Shown: piece by piece, positions 9,089 through 19,509 of the stretch
How positions within the stretch are numbered: position 1 is the stretch's first letter
How the letters are laid out: each line of letters starts with the position of its first letter
DNA from: Gracilariopsis chorda
Lineage: Eukaryota > Rhodophyta > Florideophyceae > Gracilariales > Gracilariaceae
Reading direction: 5' to 3'
NCBI GenBank assembly: GCA_003194525.1
Contig: NBIV01000004.1
Coordinates: 186,001-250,000 of the forward strand
DNA: 64,000 nucleotides
Translations under genes and position numbers: made by a program
The notes under the pieces: model-generated
The model's input: the letters and a program-made list of their open reading frames with translations, nothing else
The model's database searches: none
What the model was told of the DNA's origin: nothing

Positions 9089-11230
9089 TTACTCAGCAAG
9101 AAACACATCCATCGTCGACGAGTCTATAAAAGACAAAGTGGCGTCATTTACATCCTCCCGTTCCAGCTCACCCTCAATCTCTTCGCCTTCCGGTAGTTCC
9201 CCACTATAAGATTCTAGCATAGTGCTAGCTGATTGCATTTCAATTTCAATCGCCGTACTCGCAGGCCATATCATGTCTCGTTGCAGTCTTGTAGCTCCAA
9301 CAGAAGCTATCTTTCTTCTGATTTGTAGCCCAGTATTAAATTCACAGACGACCATCTTGTTCACTTTCTCCAGATGCAAACGGTTGCGGATAGAGGTCCG
9401 TATCCGGGCTTGCAAACTGAAACTTCTTTTAACTGAAGAAGAAGATGGACTCACGCACAACACCCGTAGCGCAAGCAATCTCAAAAAAGGCCATCCTTTG
9501 TTTTGAATCCAGTACAGCCCCGGAACAGTGCGGTATACGAAAAAAAGATGGCCAGTTCCTTCGTGATCCACCTGCTGCTCCCAAGACATTCGGGTACATT
9601 GGAGGGCTACAAATAGTTGCTCAACCGCAGCTTTCTCACCCCCTATTCTTTCCAGCTTTTGCGTTTGCGGAAAAACATCGGAACGAACAAACTGGAGCTT
9701 TTGCTCCATTATCTGAGCTTGATAGAGCGAAATGTCCTCCTTGTAACTACGAATGTATAAAGCATACGACACGAAATGTAGAGATGTCAATAAAGGAATA
9801 CGGCGAACACGGCCGTGAACCCGAGCATCATAAACATCCATAACTTCCTGTTTTCTTTCAAGCGTAAAATACGTCGTCAGAGGGAGTGGAGATAGTTGGC
9901 AATGCAAATTGCGGGTCATGGGAGACACTTCAGAGATATACGACGACTCGTCTTCAAAATATCTTAAGTACTGACGGACGACTCTGAGAATGTGATATAT
10001 TTCAATGCATTGATCATAAAGGGAGTCGTCTGTTACTGCGAAGGTGAGTATTGCTCTTCTTACCTCGTTGCGCGTTCCAAAAAGATTGATGTCAAAGTCG
10101 TGAGATTCAACGAGCTTCTTGTAAAGTTTTTGCGCCTTAAAAACGACTGCATCATAGCTTCAGAAGTTGCAAACCGCGTAGACGCCTGTTTCAAAGTGAT
10201 AACTGCCATGCAAGGTGGCAAAACACGAGAACAGTGGTCAAACTCCTTTGTGCCTGTGACCCACCCACTGTCTCGCACCGAAGCATTGTGTAATTCTTGA
10301 AGCTCTTTGAAGCGAAAGCAAAGCTTCGGTCGATCGCGTAAGTCACTCATCAACTCAGAAACAGTGCACAGAATCTCTGAGATCCATTTCAAACTACCAA
10401 TTTCCTGCATGAGCAAATTTGCGAGATGTGTCCAGTGTTGGTTTGGTGTCATGAAGTTGAACATCTGTGCCTTTTTTTCTTTAGCACTGACACAAACCCT
10501 GGCATTGTCGCTTGTGATACCACCGACCTTTTTTATATTCCCGACGTCTGCCATTGTTTCCGTGACAAATTTGGCATAAAAATCAGCATCGCACTTCTTT
10601 GAGCCAGTATATATCGAGCGCAGGAAAAAGGTTTGCCTCGCCTGATCAAGCCCAGTGATGAAAAGCATCACGTTAACTACTTTCTCTGAGTTCCCATCTG
10701 ACCACCCATCAAATATCCAGGTGTCATAAGTGTGGGACAACGACTTTTCCATACAACATTTCACATGAGCGAGCATATTAGAATAATAGCAGTCAAGTCC
10801 TTCTCCTTCAATTTTCAGAACGCTTGGAACCTCTTGAACAATCTTGGGGCTCAAAAGCTTTATAAATTGATACAACTGATCCTCTCCTTCTCTTCTGCTA
10901 AGCACCGAAAAATGCAGCACATGAATAATAATCAGAGAGGTGAGCAACTCCTTCAGTCTTGATACCTTGAGAAACCAGTCATCGCTTCTACCACTAGAAT
11001 CATCCCTTCGGCGCTTCTCTGATTTGAGCACTTTTCTCAACTCCATCGTTCCATGTGAGCTCTGAGCTGCCGAGCCAGATGACGTTTCACCTTCCGCACA
11101 CATGACTGCAGAACACCGAAGCACAGCGATTTCCCCCCTAACCTGCGGTAGTGTTCCGCAAAATGATTCAGTTTCAAAAGGCGTTCTTTCACCGCTTTGG
11201 ACGTGCTTTTCCACTCAAGCAGATGCTTCC
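9089..11230 (-). pseudogene. hAT-superfamily transposase
   Basis: The frame open to 10060 on the minus strand carries a DUF659-type core: TWIFDGWSDGNSEKVVN (first Asp), GGITSDNARVC (second acid block), then NQHWTHLANLLMQEIG. A frameshift between 10060 and 9928 leads into the C-terminal part. There FLRLLALRVLCVSPSSSSV and RTSIRNRLHLEKVNKMV match the hAT dimerisation domain that carries the catalytic Glu. N-terminal sequence near 11080-11150 has Cys/His pairs in two frames, possibly a decayed BED zinc finger. An acidic tail ends at 9089. hAT enzymes excise by hairpin formation and leave 8-bp duplications; I could not find matching ends or a duplication around this copy. Confidence 0.75.
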
Positions 11231-11234
11231 CCAT

Positions 11235-12066
11235 TTCTATGGCGTTTGGTATAGATGTCGGAGATTGATAAGAACACTTCTTGTACGTAGTTTTTGTTTG
11301 AAAGCTTCCACTTGGGTTTACTGCTGAGCGGTCGACATTGAAACACTCTTCAGTCCACCAGCTCTTCCTTCGGCCCTTTCAAGCTGTTTGAGTGTCTGAA
11401 GATTGTTTTGAATTGAATTGGTTGCTGCTGGAAATGACGACGGATATCCGTAATGCGCGCACGAAATGCTTCTACACCTACACCCACTGCTGAAGGTTGA
11501 TAGTACTAGAGACACAAAGCGGCTTGACGTAGGGACGGTTGTAAAGTGCAATAAGTGTTGCATATGGTGAGGCACCGCAACAGCGTTTAGTATTCGAAGA
11601 CGTAAGAGGGCTGGGTGCTCATCTTGACAAGGCGCGGGAGCTTGTGGTTGTGTGGCGCTGATACCTTGCTTCTGTTTTGGATGCAAGTGCGCATAAGCAA
11701 TGGCGCACCATTTTCACAAGCCTTGAGTTCATCACAAGCCATATGTAGGCCAAGGAGTGTACGTGTAGCACTTTTGTGCCACAAACGTTGTGGTAAGTTG
11801 TGGTCAGAGCTTCTGAAATTGGAGGTCTTGGCGCAATGCAAGACTTTCACGTTGTCGTTGCACGTCTGGAATTCGTTTTCGGTATTGGCTATACATAGAA
11901 CTATTTGCCAAGTTTTTGAAAACCGTAACGAAACGGTGATGGGTAACGTCCGCTACAAGGAGGGAGAGAAAATTTGGACATGGGCTTTATAATTTTTGGA
12001 AGACGAGTTTCACGGGTGTGGACCACACTAAATCTGTATATCCCATTCTGAGGGAGTCCACAATAT
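11235..12066. other. Intergenic, no gene recognised
   Basis: Only short overlapping frames on both strands, none with a motif I know. One copy of the palindrome GTGTGGACCACACTA lies at about 12019-12033. Confidence 0.4.
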
Positions 12067-12067
12067 A

Positions 12068-13984
12068 TAGTGTGGACCACAGTAATACGCGTACCCACAC
12101 TATTCTGGTAACGGGTTAATTAGTGTGGACCACACTACTCAAGACTCACGCAATAAGTGTGGTCTTTGACCTGCCGTTTTATGAGCTCCCGCCTACAACC
12201 TGTCTATCAACATTCTCCCTCTACTTGCCTATGATGACTTGCAGCTCCGGGAACAGTTGTCTTCCTTCCCATTGCCCGTTCAAATTCAAGGCCATCCCAT
12301 ATCTCATCATAGCCTTCCGCGCGTAGCTCACAACGTCATCGATCTTACTAATTTTGCCGCAAGATTCAATAACTGGCTCTTCCCAGGATTTGTCAGCTTA
12401 CCTGATACCCTCAGATTATATGAACACAAACTGCTCTCTAACAATCCCATCTTATAGTCGTCCCAATAGTTTCTCCAGAAAGCTTTGAGCTTTTGAATTA
12501 TAAATCTGTCGGCAGGCTGCACTAAATGCGTCGCGTTACAAGGAAAAAATGTGATCTCTTTGCTACTCGCTGCCAGAGCATGTTTCATATCGTCCGTAAT
12601 ATCGTGTGTGTTGACTTTATCAAGATACAACACACGTTTTCGCCCATTTGGTAGTGGCTTGAACACCTCTTTCTCATGTAGCCCTTCTAAAAACACGCGC
12701 TTGTCCATCCATGCTCTCGGGCTAGTGCGGTATACAACACCAGGTACATCATCTGGAACTGCGCTGATTAGGTAGTTCTTCTCCGCATTCTTGACGATTA
12801 ACATTGGAATTTCCAATCGTGCAGATGGGCCCCGAAATCAGTACCATCATCGTAATGCGGTCGTGGCCAGATACTACATCGGCGTATCGTACGCTTTTCT
12901 CTCCTACAATCGCCAAAGTTTTGTGAACATCCATGTTCATGCAGAAATGCGTTTCATGTGCATGGAACACGTCTTCTTCTTGCGATCAGTTGCACCGAAC
13001 ACCTCGCGCTAGCTCTCCTAGGTGAAATGCAAGCTGAAGCTCAATTTGTTCCTGCTTTCCCGGAGACACCACCAGCTTCCTGCACTGATAACGGCTTAAA
13101 ACCTGGAGCCGGTGCATAAATGTCTGAATCCAGCACGGAGTTATCGCAGATTGTATCAAATCGTTCGTTTGTAGGTTGATCATATTATAGTGGTACGGCA
13201 TTTCTGTTTTCTTTTGAACAAGTGATCGAGCTAGTCGCCACAACAGTGTAGCGTTAAACTTTTCACCAGCTTTTCCCATCCGATTGAACTCTTCAATAAG
13301 ATCTAAATGCAGAGCATGTACCCATGGTGCTCTTTTGCGGCCTCGTCACGGTCTGGATTTGCAGTATTGCCGTTTCAATCCAGTTTTTGTGTTACGTACA
13401 AAAGAGTATGCACTTGTTTCTGACTGTCTGTCGCTTCCAATCGCCAAAGTGTCTCTGGCCCTCAAGTATCGTCTGGCCTTTTGTAAACTTGCTTTGTAAA
13501 CGCCACGGAACAAAGATGGAAACTGGTCTACAGCACGAAAGTTCACGTGCTTTGCATCGTTTGTGGCGGCGTAATCAATCATTAACTTGGCTACTTTGGC
13601 TCTTTGACTGTTGGTTAGAACATTTTGTGGCATTCTTTTGGCAAAGTCTGATGCGTTGTTTGAATGTGTACGGGGCTCTTCATTGACTACGGTGGTTGTT
13701 GGATTTGAAGCGTTGATCTGAGCAGTAGAGGCAGAGGTGATGTTTTTGAGTTATAGACCGTTCGGCAAAGGCTGCTAGTAGTGGTGAGGCGTGCACGGAA
13801 ATGGGGGGTGTCATGTGATGTCTGAGTCGCGATAGGCAGTGGCGAAATTCTGAAGCGCGTGGATTGTTTTGTAAAGTCCGCCTAAGTGGTTTAGCTCTGA
13901 CTGAGCACCCACATTAATTGTTTCAACGAGCTGATGACTTGAACATGTTTAGTGTTGACTACACTACATGACGCACCCACACTA
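12068..13984 (-). mobile_element. Tigger/pogo-like DNA transposon
   Basis: A decayed DDE_1 transposase is bracketed by two 35-bp near-palindromic units, 12068-12102 and 13950-13984, about 27 of 35 positions identical. Each begins TAGTGT and ends CCCACACTA. A further copy of the 17-bp palindrome TAGTGTGGACCACACTA starts at 12121. Ends that start with TA fit the TA target of Tc1/mariner/pogo elements. The exact boundary is ambiguous because the repeats are themselves palindromic: 12121 to 13966 is an alternative pair. Confidence 0.6.
12328..13633 (-). pseudogene. Tigger/pogo-like transposase (DDE_1)
   Basis: The ATG at 13633 starts MPQNVLTNSQRAKVAK, a DNA-binding N-terminal part. Frames then switch at about 13,300 and 13,000. 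The catalytic part reads CMNMDVHKTLAIVGE (first Asp), RKRVLYLDKVNTHDI (second Asp) and ITFFPCNATHLVQPADR, the classic P-x-x-x-T-H-x-x-Q-P-x-D block of pogo/Tigger/CENP-B-type enzymes. About 430 codons in total is normal for the family. At least three frame changes make it inactive. A second family member is at 35.7-36.7 kb. Confidence 0.8.
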
Positions 13985-15184
13985 GTGGCAGTTCTCACCT
14001 GTACCTTTGAATCCTTGTACTCCTGCAGTCACCCTCGAGTACAGGTAGCTTCAGGCCTTAAGTTCACGATTTTTGCACTCCACGCATGTCTACGGTATTA
14101 ACATGGAGAGCCGGGTGCGGGAGCTTTACGAGTTATTTAGGTTTTAAATGGTGAAATCAGTTCTGAAATGCGCGACACACTGAATATTCCCAGTTCTTGT
14201 CCGGCATCACGTCGCCCACATGTCTCAGTGGCATATAGCAATAGAAGGCGTTGGGCAAGATAGAATACCGTCCACAATAACAATTATTTCACGTAGGCAA
14301 ACGCATTGCCGTAACGGAAGAAGGCGGGACGGGAGGCCACGTGGAAGAGAAGATGGAGAATGAGGAGGGCACCGAAAGGGGAAGATTGAGATTATGAAGA
14401 GGGCTGATGGGAGTGGGGAGATGGGTGTGATGCGAGTGCGCTGAGACGAGGAGGACGGCACGCGAGGATTTGCTGGCTCATCAGAAAAGCCCTAAAACAG
14501 CTTGTTTTGCCACATTGCAGGCCATTCAAGACCACGCAAAACTGCCAAAAACAAGGCCATGGATGCAGTTGCTCTACACTGTTTAAGATTCGGCTGATTT
14601 CTTCCGTCTTGCCATGAGGCGGGACAACACAAGCATGGTTAGGTTGGCAGGCAATATGTGTGAGGCGTTTAAGATACGGCATGGATGATTGTCGAACACA
14701 AGGGTGCATTGTGTCCGCGTCTAGCGTCGAGGCTCAGAATAGTGCAATTCTGAACATCCCACTCACTTCCCATAAATTCTGCATATTAATACCCGTGAGG
14801 TTTAACTATTGGAGACGATGCGGCACTCCAACGCGCCAGAAAACAAGTCATTCAAAAGGAAGCACAAGTCATACCCCATTTGCTGGGATTTACCTAGGGC
14901 ATTCGGTACGGCGTTGCATCCATTGACTAGTGCTTGGCCCGGCCTTGACCTTAACTGTCAACAACAACAGGCAGAGACTGCATGATTGGCAGAATAACTC
15001 CCTTTTGTACTGTGACTTGACACAGTCGCTTGTGTGTCAACATCACTGCCTAATATTGGATGTCACCAAGAAAGGTCCTGATGAGGATGCCAAACACTTT
15101 CCTCTTAAGCCATCTTTACTGCAGTGCGAAACTTCAGTGGATGCTGTTGGATACCTTCCTGCCATACCTGCCACACCCGCTATC
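13985..15184. other. Intergenic, no gene recognised
   Basis: About 13,980-14,008 repeats the inverted motif also found at 7019-7043. The rest contains short frames without known motifs. Confidence 0.4.
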
Positions 15185-15187
15185 ATT

Positions 15188-15202
15188 GGGGCTTTCCAAG
15201 AA
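15188..15202 (+). repeat. Harbinger terminal inverted repeat, left
   Basis: GGGGCTTTCCAAGAA directly follows target-site ATT and is identical in inverse to 22807-22821. With a short gap, weaker similarity (CACTCTGAGAGA against CACTTGAGAGA) extends inward. Confidence 0.8.
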
Positions 15203-15283
15203 AAGCCACTCTGAGAGAATGACAAAGTTATAGCCAATGAGCTCCTATAGAATGGAACCGCACTCGCTGAAAGTTTCTCAGTA

Positions 15284-15310
15284 TGGAGTGGGTATGTCGA
15301 CCCCACTCCA
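15284..15310. repeat. Subterminal hairpin, left
   Basis: TGGAGTGGG and CCCACTCCA form a perfect 9-bp stem around a 9-nt loop, between the terminal repeat and the transposase start. It may be a transposase or Myb-partner binding site, or part of the promoter. Confidence 0.6.
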
Positions 15311-15423
15311 AAACGACACATCTCGATTTCTACGTAAGTTACACAACAGATAATCTCATTTTATGAATACAAGCAGCAACCTAACACCTCCCAATCGCTC
15401 TCTCCATCAACCTCGCTTTGACC

Positions 15424-16701
15424 ATGACCATCAACATTACCGTAACCAACGAATTGTGTTCTTCATGTTGTCAATACAGATTTCGCATCGTTCCGCTTCC
15501 GATCTTTTCACTGAACATGATTCCAGAAACCATACAATCCTTGAACGCCTTCGTATTGTGCCAGTGGTGCTTAATGTACACAAGCAAGCTGCTAGAATCC
15601 GAATATTGTCTAACATCACGTCGAATTGTTTCCAAGCCGTTGAACTACACAAGAAACGGAATTAAGCGTGCGATTCACAGCAGATGTAACACTGATTGGT
15701 ATCAACTGTTATCATGCGGCGGCGATGTTGACTTTATCGTCAGCATCAATGTACGAAAATCTGACTTTCTCAAAGAACTTCTTCCACAGTTTGAAAATAT
15801 GCGCGCACGAATGGTTGCTCAATCTCCGTACACCAAATCAGCTAAACAAAGAGGTCGTCGTGGTTGTATGCGATCGGTTGACATACTTGGTTTAGCACTG
15901 TGGTATCTGAAAACCAGCGATAGGATGTTTACACTTTGTCCCACGTTCGGATTGGTCCCAACCAGTGTGAGCGACTGGCTTGAATATGGAATGAGCGTTC
16001 TCTTTGCACTGTTGAGTTCGGGGGCTGTTAGAAATGCTAGAATAATATGGCCGTCAGTGAGTGAAATGGAGTGCTCTTCACAAGCGCTCGCGAAAGCAAA
16101 GCCGAATATTGCGATCTACCTGAAGGGTGTGTTTGGGGTTGCAGATGGCGGAAGATTTCGGTGTGCAAAGTACGATAATGCGAATCTCCAAAACGCACAC
16201 TTTGAAGGGTACACGCAAAGTACCGAGGTCACTAACCTTTTCGTGTGGAACTTCTTCGGTGAAATTGTTCATGCTGCAGTTAACTACCCTGGGTCATGGC
16301 ATGATAGTAAGCTGGCCGGAATTTCAGGGCTTTACTGGCCGAGGTTGTCGGACGAAGAGACACCACCAGGCTACGCAATTCTCGGGGATAGTGCGTTCAC
16401 CACCCACCCGAACGTGACCAACGCGAAAATACTTCGTTGTCGTAAGATTAATGAAGCTGGACAAGCTTCCAAGTCCCTGGAAATGGCAGCGGTGGATTGT
16501 GTGCTTCAAAGTCTGTATCCTGCGTACAGACAATCTGGGGAATGGGGAGTAAATGCGCTCAAAGCGCCGTTTCGAAGACTGACCACAGTGCTTCCGGCGG
16601 ATAGCTACAAACGGTATAGGATTATTGCCTTGTGTTGCTATTTGATGAATTACCGAACGCGTACCATCGGCCACAACCAAATTAGGTCCGTGTTTAGCTA
16701 A
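15424..16701 (+). CDS. PIF/Harbinger transposase, open frame
   Basis: An uninterrupted frame of 425 codons from the ATG at 15424; the two upstream in-frame codons lack an ATG. The C-terminal half is a DDE_4-type nuclease: first Asp in GVFGVADGGRFRC (residue about 241), LQNAHFEGYTQSTEVTNLF, then NYPGSWHDSKLA, second Asp in GYAILGDSAFTTHP (about 322) and Glu in YRQSGEWGVNALKAPFRRL (about 373). All three catalytic acids are present. The N-terminal part has a basic stretch (SAKQRGRRGC) and a helix-rich region that could bind DNA. PIF/Harbinger transposases need a Myb-like partner to reach the element ends; one is encoded at the other end. The intact frame suggests recent activity or selection. 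Real introns or sequencing errors cannot be excluded. Confidence 0.85.
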   Translation: MTINITVTNELCSSCCQYRFRIVPLPIFSLNMIPETIQSLNAFVLCQWCLMYTSKLLESEYCLTSRRIVSKPLNYTRNGIKRAIHSRCNTDWYQLLSCGGDVDFIVSINVRKSDFLKELLPQFENMRARMVAQSPYTKSAKQRGRRGCMRSVDILGLALWYLKTSDRMFTLCPTFGLVPTSVSDWLEYGMSVLFALLSSGAVRNARIIWPSVSEMECSSQALAKAKPNIAIYLKGVFGVADGGRFRCAKYDNANLQNAHFEGYTQSTEVTNLFVWNFFGEIVHAAVNYPGSWHDSKLAGISGLYWPRLSDEETPPGYAILGDSAFTTHPNVTNAKILRCRKINEAGQASKSLEMAAVDCVLQSLYPAYRQSGEWGVNALKAPFRRLTTVLPADSYKRYRIIALCCYLMNYRTRTIGHNQIRSVFS

Positions 16702-16722
16702 CGATATCTTCTTGGGTCACAG

Positions 16723-17289
16723 ATGCCGACTTTGTTTTTTGTATTGTCTTCAGAGTTTCGAACTGCACTTGATCGCGTAAAAAGGAAATGCCCACGCGAT
16801 GCGGAGAGAAGCACTGATAGCGACGGAGACTATGATCGCGTTTCAGATGAAATATCCGAGAAGCGACCCGTTAAGGGAAGAAACATAGACAGAGGACACC
16901 GTGACTCCCAGGTCGAATACGATCGACATACAGAAAGCGGACTACGTTCAACGAAAGGTGACGAGGAGCCCAAGCACGAAGCGGATGGCCTCCATGACAG
17001 CGAGCGCGATCGAAAGGTTGAGCCCGCAAGATCGTGACGACTGCCTCTCTCCGATACACCTCAGACTTCGCAGGAGTCTGATAACAGCTTGAAAGACCAA
17101 GTCCAGCCCAAAGGCAATCGCGATGCAAAGAACGGCCATAATAGCGACTGGTCGGTACCTGAAAAAACAAAGCAACATTCTCCAAAGTTCCGTTCCGTTG
17201 CGGTGAATCTTTCTGGCGCACCAAAGGTTCCAGAAAGCACTGGTCTAGATCGTCCATCCCCCGGTGGCAGGGCCACCTTGGGCGCATAG
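16723..17289 (+). pseudogene. Charged low-complexity protein fragment
   Basis: Immediately after a T-rich tract ending in TCTTCAG, one frame runs 189 codons with a single TGA at 17035-17037. It is very rich in Asp, Glu, Arg and Lys (DRVKRKCPRDAERSTDSDG, RGHRDSQVEYDRHTE). No family is recognised; such composition is common in nuclear RNA-processing proteins. The pyrimidine tract and AG suggest an exon with its splice acceptor, so it may be another captured host fragment. It lies 20 bp beyond the transposase stop. Confidence 0.35.
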
Positions 17290-17676
17290 AGACTGACGGC
17301 ACTACTGACAGAATTCTGCAGAGGGTGTTGATCAATACTGAAGGGATTTCACGTCAGTGCCTGGAGGTAGTTACCAGGTCGGTGTGAGCATCCCCGGAGA
17401 GGCAGACACATCTGGCTCTGCTACGGCAATCCACGGGCCGCGGGACGGGATATACATAACTGCCATCGGGAGGGATCTTAGTGAGTAGGGGATAAATGGA
17501 GGTTTGCCGGTTATATACGTAATGCAGAGGGTGAAGCACAAGAACGAAACAAAACAGTGCATGGGTTCACGCATGACGAAGAAGTTTGAGTGCCGGGGAT
17601 CGTCGCACTTGAAGCAAAACGCTACGGCTCATGCATTAGAGCTATAGAATCTACGTGAAACGGTACTGTACCACGC
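17290..17676. other. Gap within the Harbinger cargo
   Basis: A short minus-strand frame (about 17371-17574) begins with a hydrophobic segment resembling a signal peptide (FVSFLCFTLCITYI) but has no recognisable domain. Confidence 0.25.
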
Positions 17677-18354
17677 TCATCTGATCCTCTGAATAAGGAA
17701 CCTGCCCACTATTCGTCGTTCAAATCGGTCAGCTTCGTCTTCAACCAAAGGCGCAATGTTCTTTTGTGGTTCAGAAGGCTTATCAAATGATGCGTCCGCT
17801 GGGATCGTGAACTCCTGACCATCGTCAGTGCCAGCATCAGAAGCAATCAGAGTGCCAAAATCACCAGCAACGAATTTTACGTCGCGCAGCATGTTCCGGT
17901 TGTTGGTTTGAACAATCCAGTTGGGTAACGGGGCAATCATGCCCAGCATCATGATGAACGGGTGCGAGCAGTCAACGGGATAGGACAGGGTGGTGTACTT
18001 TCCAGGTAACGTGGGTCCGTTGGCCGCGGCCACATGCAGCACTCCATGGCGCTGACTGCGCAGGTTCCTGGCCATCGTCACAAATCAGCTATTGTCACCA
18101 GTCTCGGCGATCGGCCCCACTTGTCGGGACGCGAATCCGCGACCTGTATGGAAGGAAATGCGGTGGGAGTGCGAAGCACTAATCAACGGAGAAAACACCA
18201 GCCCACGTTGCGGGATAAGTATGCCAAAGTTCTTCGGAGTCAGCAAGTCGTGGAAGCTGACTCTGTAGATAGCTCTGCTACTGCAACGCCCTTCTACAGG
18301 CACAACATGGACCAAAGTGAGGACTAGAAAAAGGGCAGTTACTTGACGCATCAT
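17677..18354 (-). pseudogene. Secreted spondin-domain protein, one in-frame TGA
   Basis: The ATG at 18354 opens a classic signal peptide (MMRQVTALFLVLTLVHVVPVEG). It is followed by a spondin-N-like domain across nearly the whole protein: YRVSFHDLL, LVFSPLISASHSHRISF, IAETGD, then MIAPLPNWIVQTNNRNML and ASDAGTDDGQEFTIP, ending about 25 residues before the stop. The block M-I-A-P-x-P-x-W and the D-A-G-T-D-D-G motif are diagnostic. The frame is continuous over 225 codons except for a TGA at 18085-18087, just after IAETGDNS. Spondin domains are extracellular adhesion or matrix modules. The TGA makes this a likely recent pseudogene; a sequencing error is possible. It lies inside the Harbinger element, opposite in direction to the transposase. 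Confidence 0.75.
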
Positions 18355-19509
18355 GGTGAGAGTTGAGAGTTTGGTATGGAGTGTTTGAAGTCAGTGAAGC
18401 TCAGTAACGGTTGGTGGGTGGAATGATGCTGATGGTTCGTCATGGAGGGAGCAGTGGCTTCATGGAGCCCTTAAGTACCCTGGGGATGCCCAGTCCCATC
18501 GCAGAGACGAAGCAGGCGTTAAAGTGTAAACGTTCATAGACTAGCGTCCAATACCTTCCTTCTTCGTTGGAACAGTTGCAGTGGTAAGAAGGTGCATCGC
18601 ACAACATGTGGCTGTGGATTAGCCAGGACCGTTTCGTATTTGTAGCTCAGCCAGAACCGTTCAGGCCCTACTCGAATCCTTGGGGCTTGTAGAAGGTGGA
18701 TCATCTCAGATCGCTTAATACTCATGCGCACATCTGGGAAACGCACGGAAATCTGAAACATCCTGTGGTTACAGGGCGCTGATAGTGCATGATGTTCATG
18801 CTTACACACTTGAGCAGGAGTAGTGTTGAATGTGTGTGGAGTATCCTTTCCGAGTGAAGAAGTGGCGGACACCTATGATCGAACTTTGGACTGTTGATGA
18901 AGAAAGAAGTCGATGAAGGGGGTATGACGGTGGAAGAAGGCTTTAACGACTGCGTAGTAGTCGCGCAAACGCTTGAAGAAGAACGGCGAAGTGGACTTTG
19001 CCCGTATCAACCTCAAAAGGTAACCATTTAGCGTTCTCCTTAAGTGAAATTCACGAGTTGCCTTGTTCATCGATAGAAGAACGCGGTGCGAGAGGCGAGA
19101 TTCGTGACACGATGGGGCATTGAAACAGCCACCGCGAATCTCATGCTTTTTGGAGCAAAACGTGTGACACAGGGCCAGCCGCCACGCAGATCAAACTGCG
19201 CACGCTCTGCTCAGAATCTGGCCCAATCACGGAATCACAGCTATTCTTCTTAACGTTGTACAAGATCTGACAACTTGGTCGACGAATTTGAACCTCTTCA
19301 CGTTTCTCACGTTTGACCATTTACGCGCCAAAGTCACGGATGTGCCGTCTCAGGAACAACTCAGCAGATTCCCGGCGCAGCCTCACGCAGCCGCCGTTTC
19401 TGTCCACGGATAGCGTGGGGTAACAAACTACTAAGCATTTTGCCCACATCGTATTCCACCTGGTCTCCACCAGTGACCGTCGCTCTTCGCGATGGAGCAC
19501 GCAGAGCAC
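18355..19509. other. Interval between the spondin and GCN5 genes
   Basis: 18355-18540 probably holds the spondin gene's upstream region. The rest has only short frames; a plus-strand stretch near 18,890-19,030 is acidic (GMTVEEGFNDCVVVAQ) but unrecognised. Confidence 0.35.

Noticed and set aside
12068-12140. Palindromes as a host promoter operator
   Set aside because: The same motif occurs at the other end of the Tigger-like transposase and at 54.4 kb, which fits transposon ends better.
17677-18354. TGA read as selenocysteine or a reassigned stop in the spondin gene
   Set aside because: No residue in this part of spondin domains suggests selenocysteine, and TAA, TAG and TGA all interrupt other genes in the window, so ordinary decay explains it.
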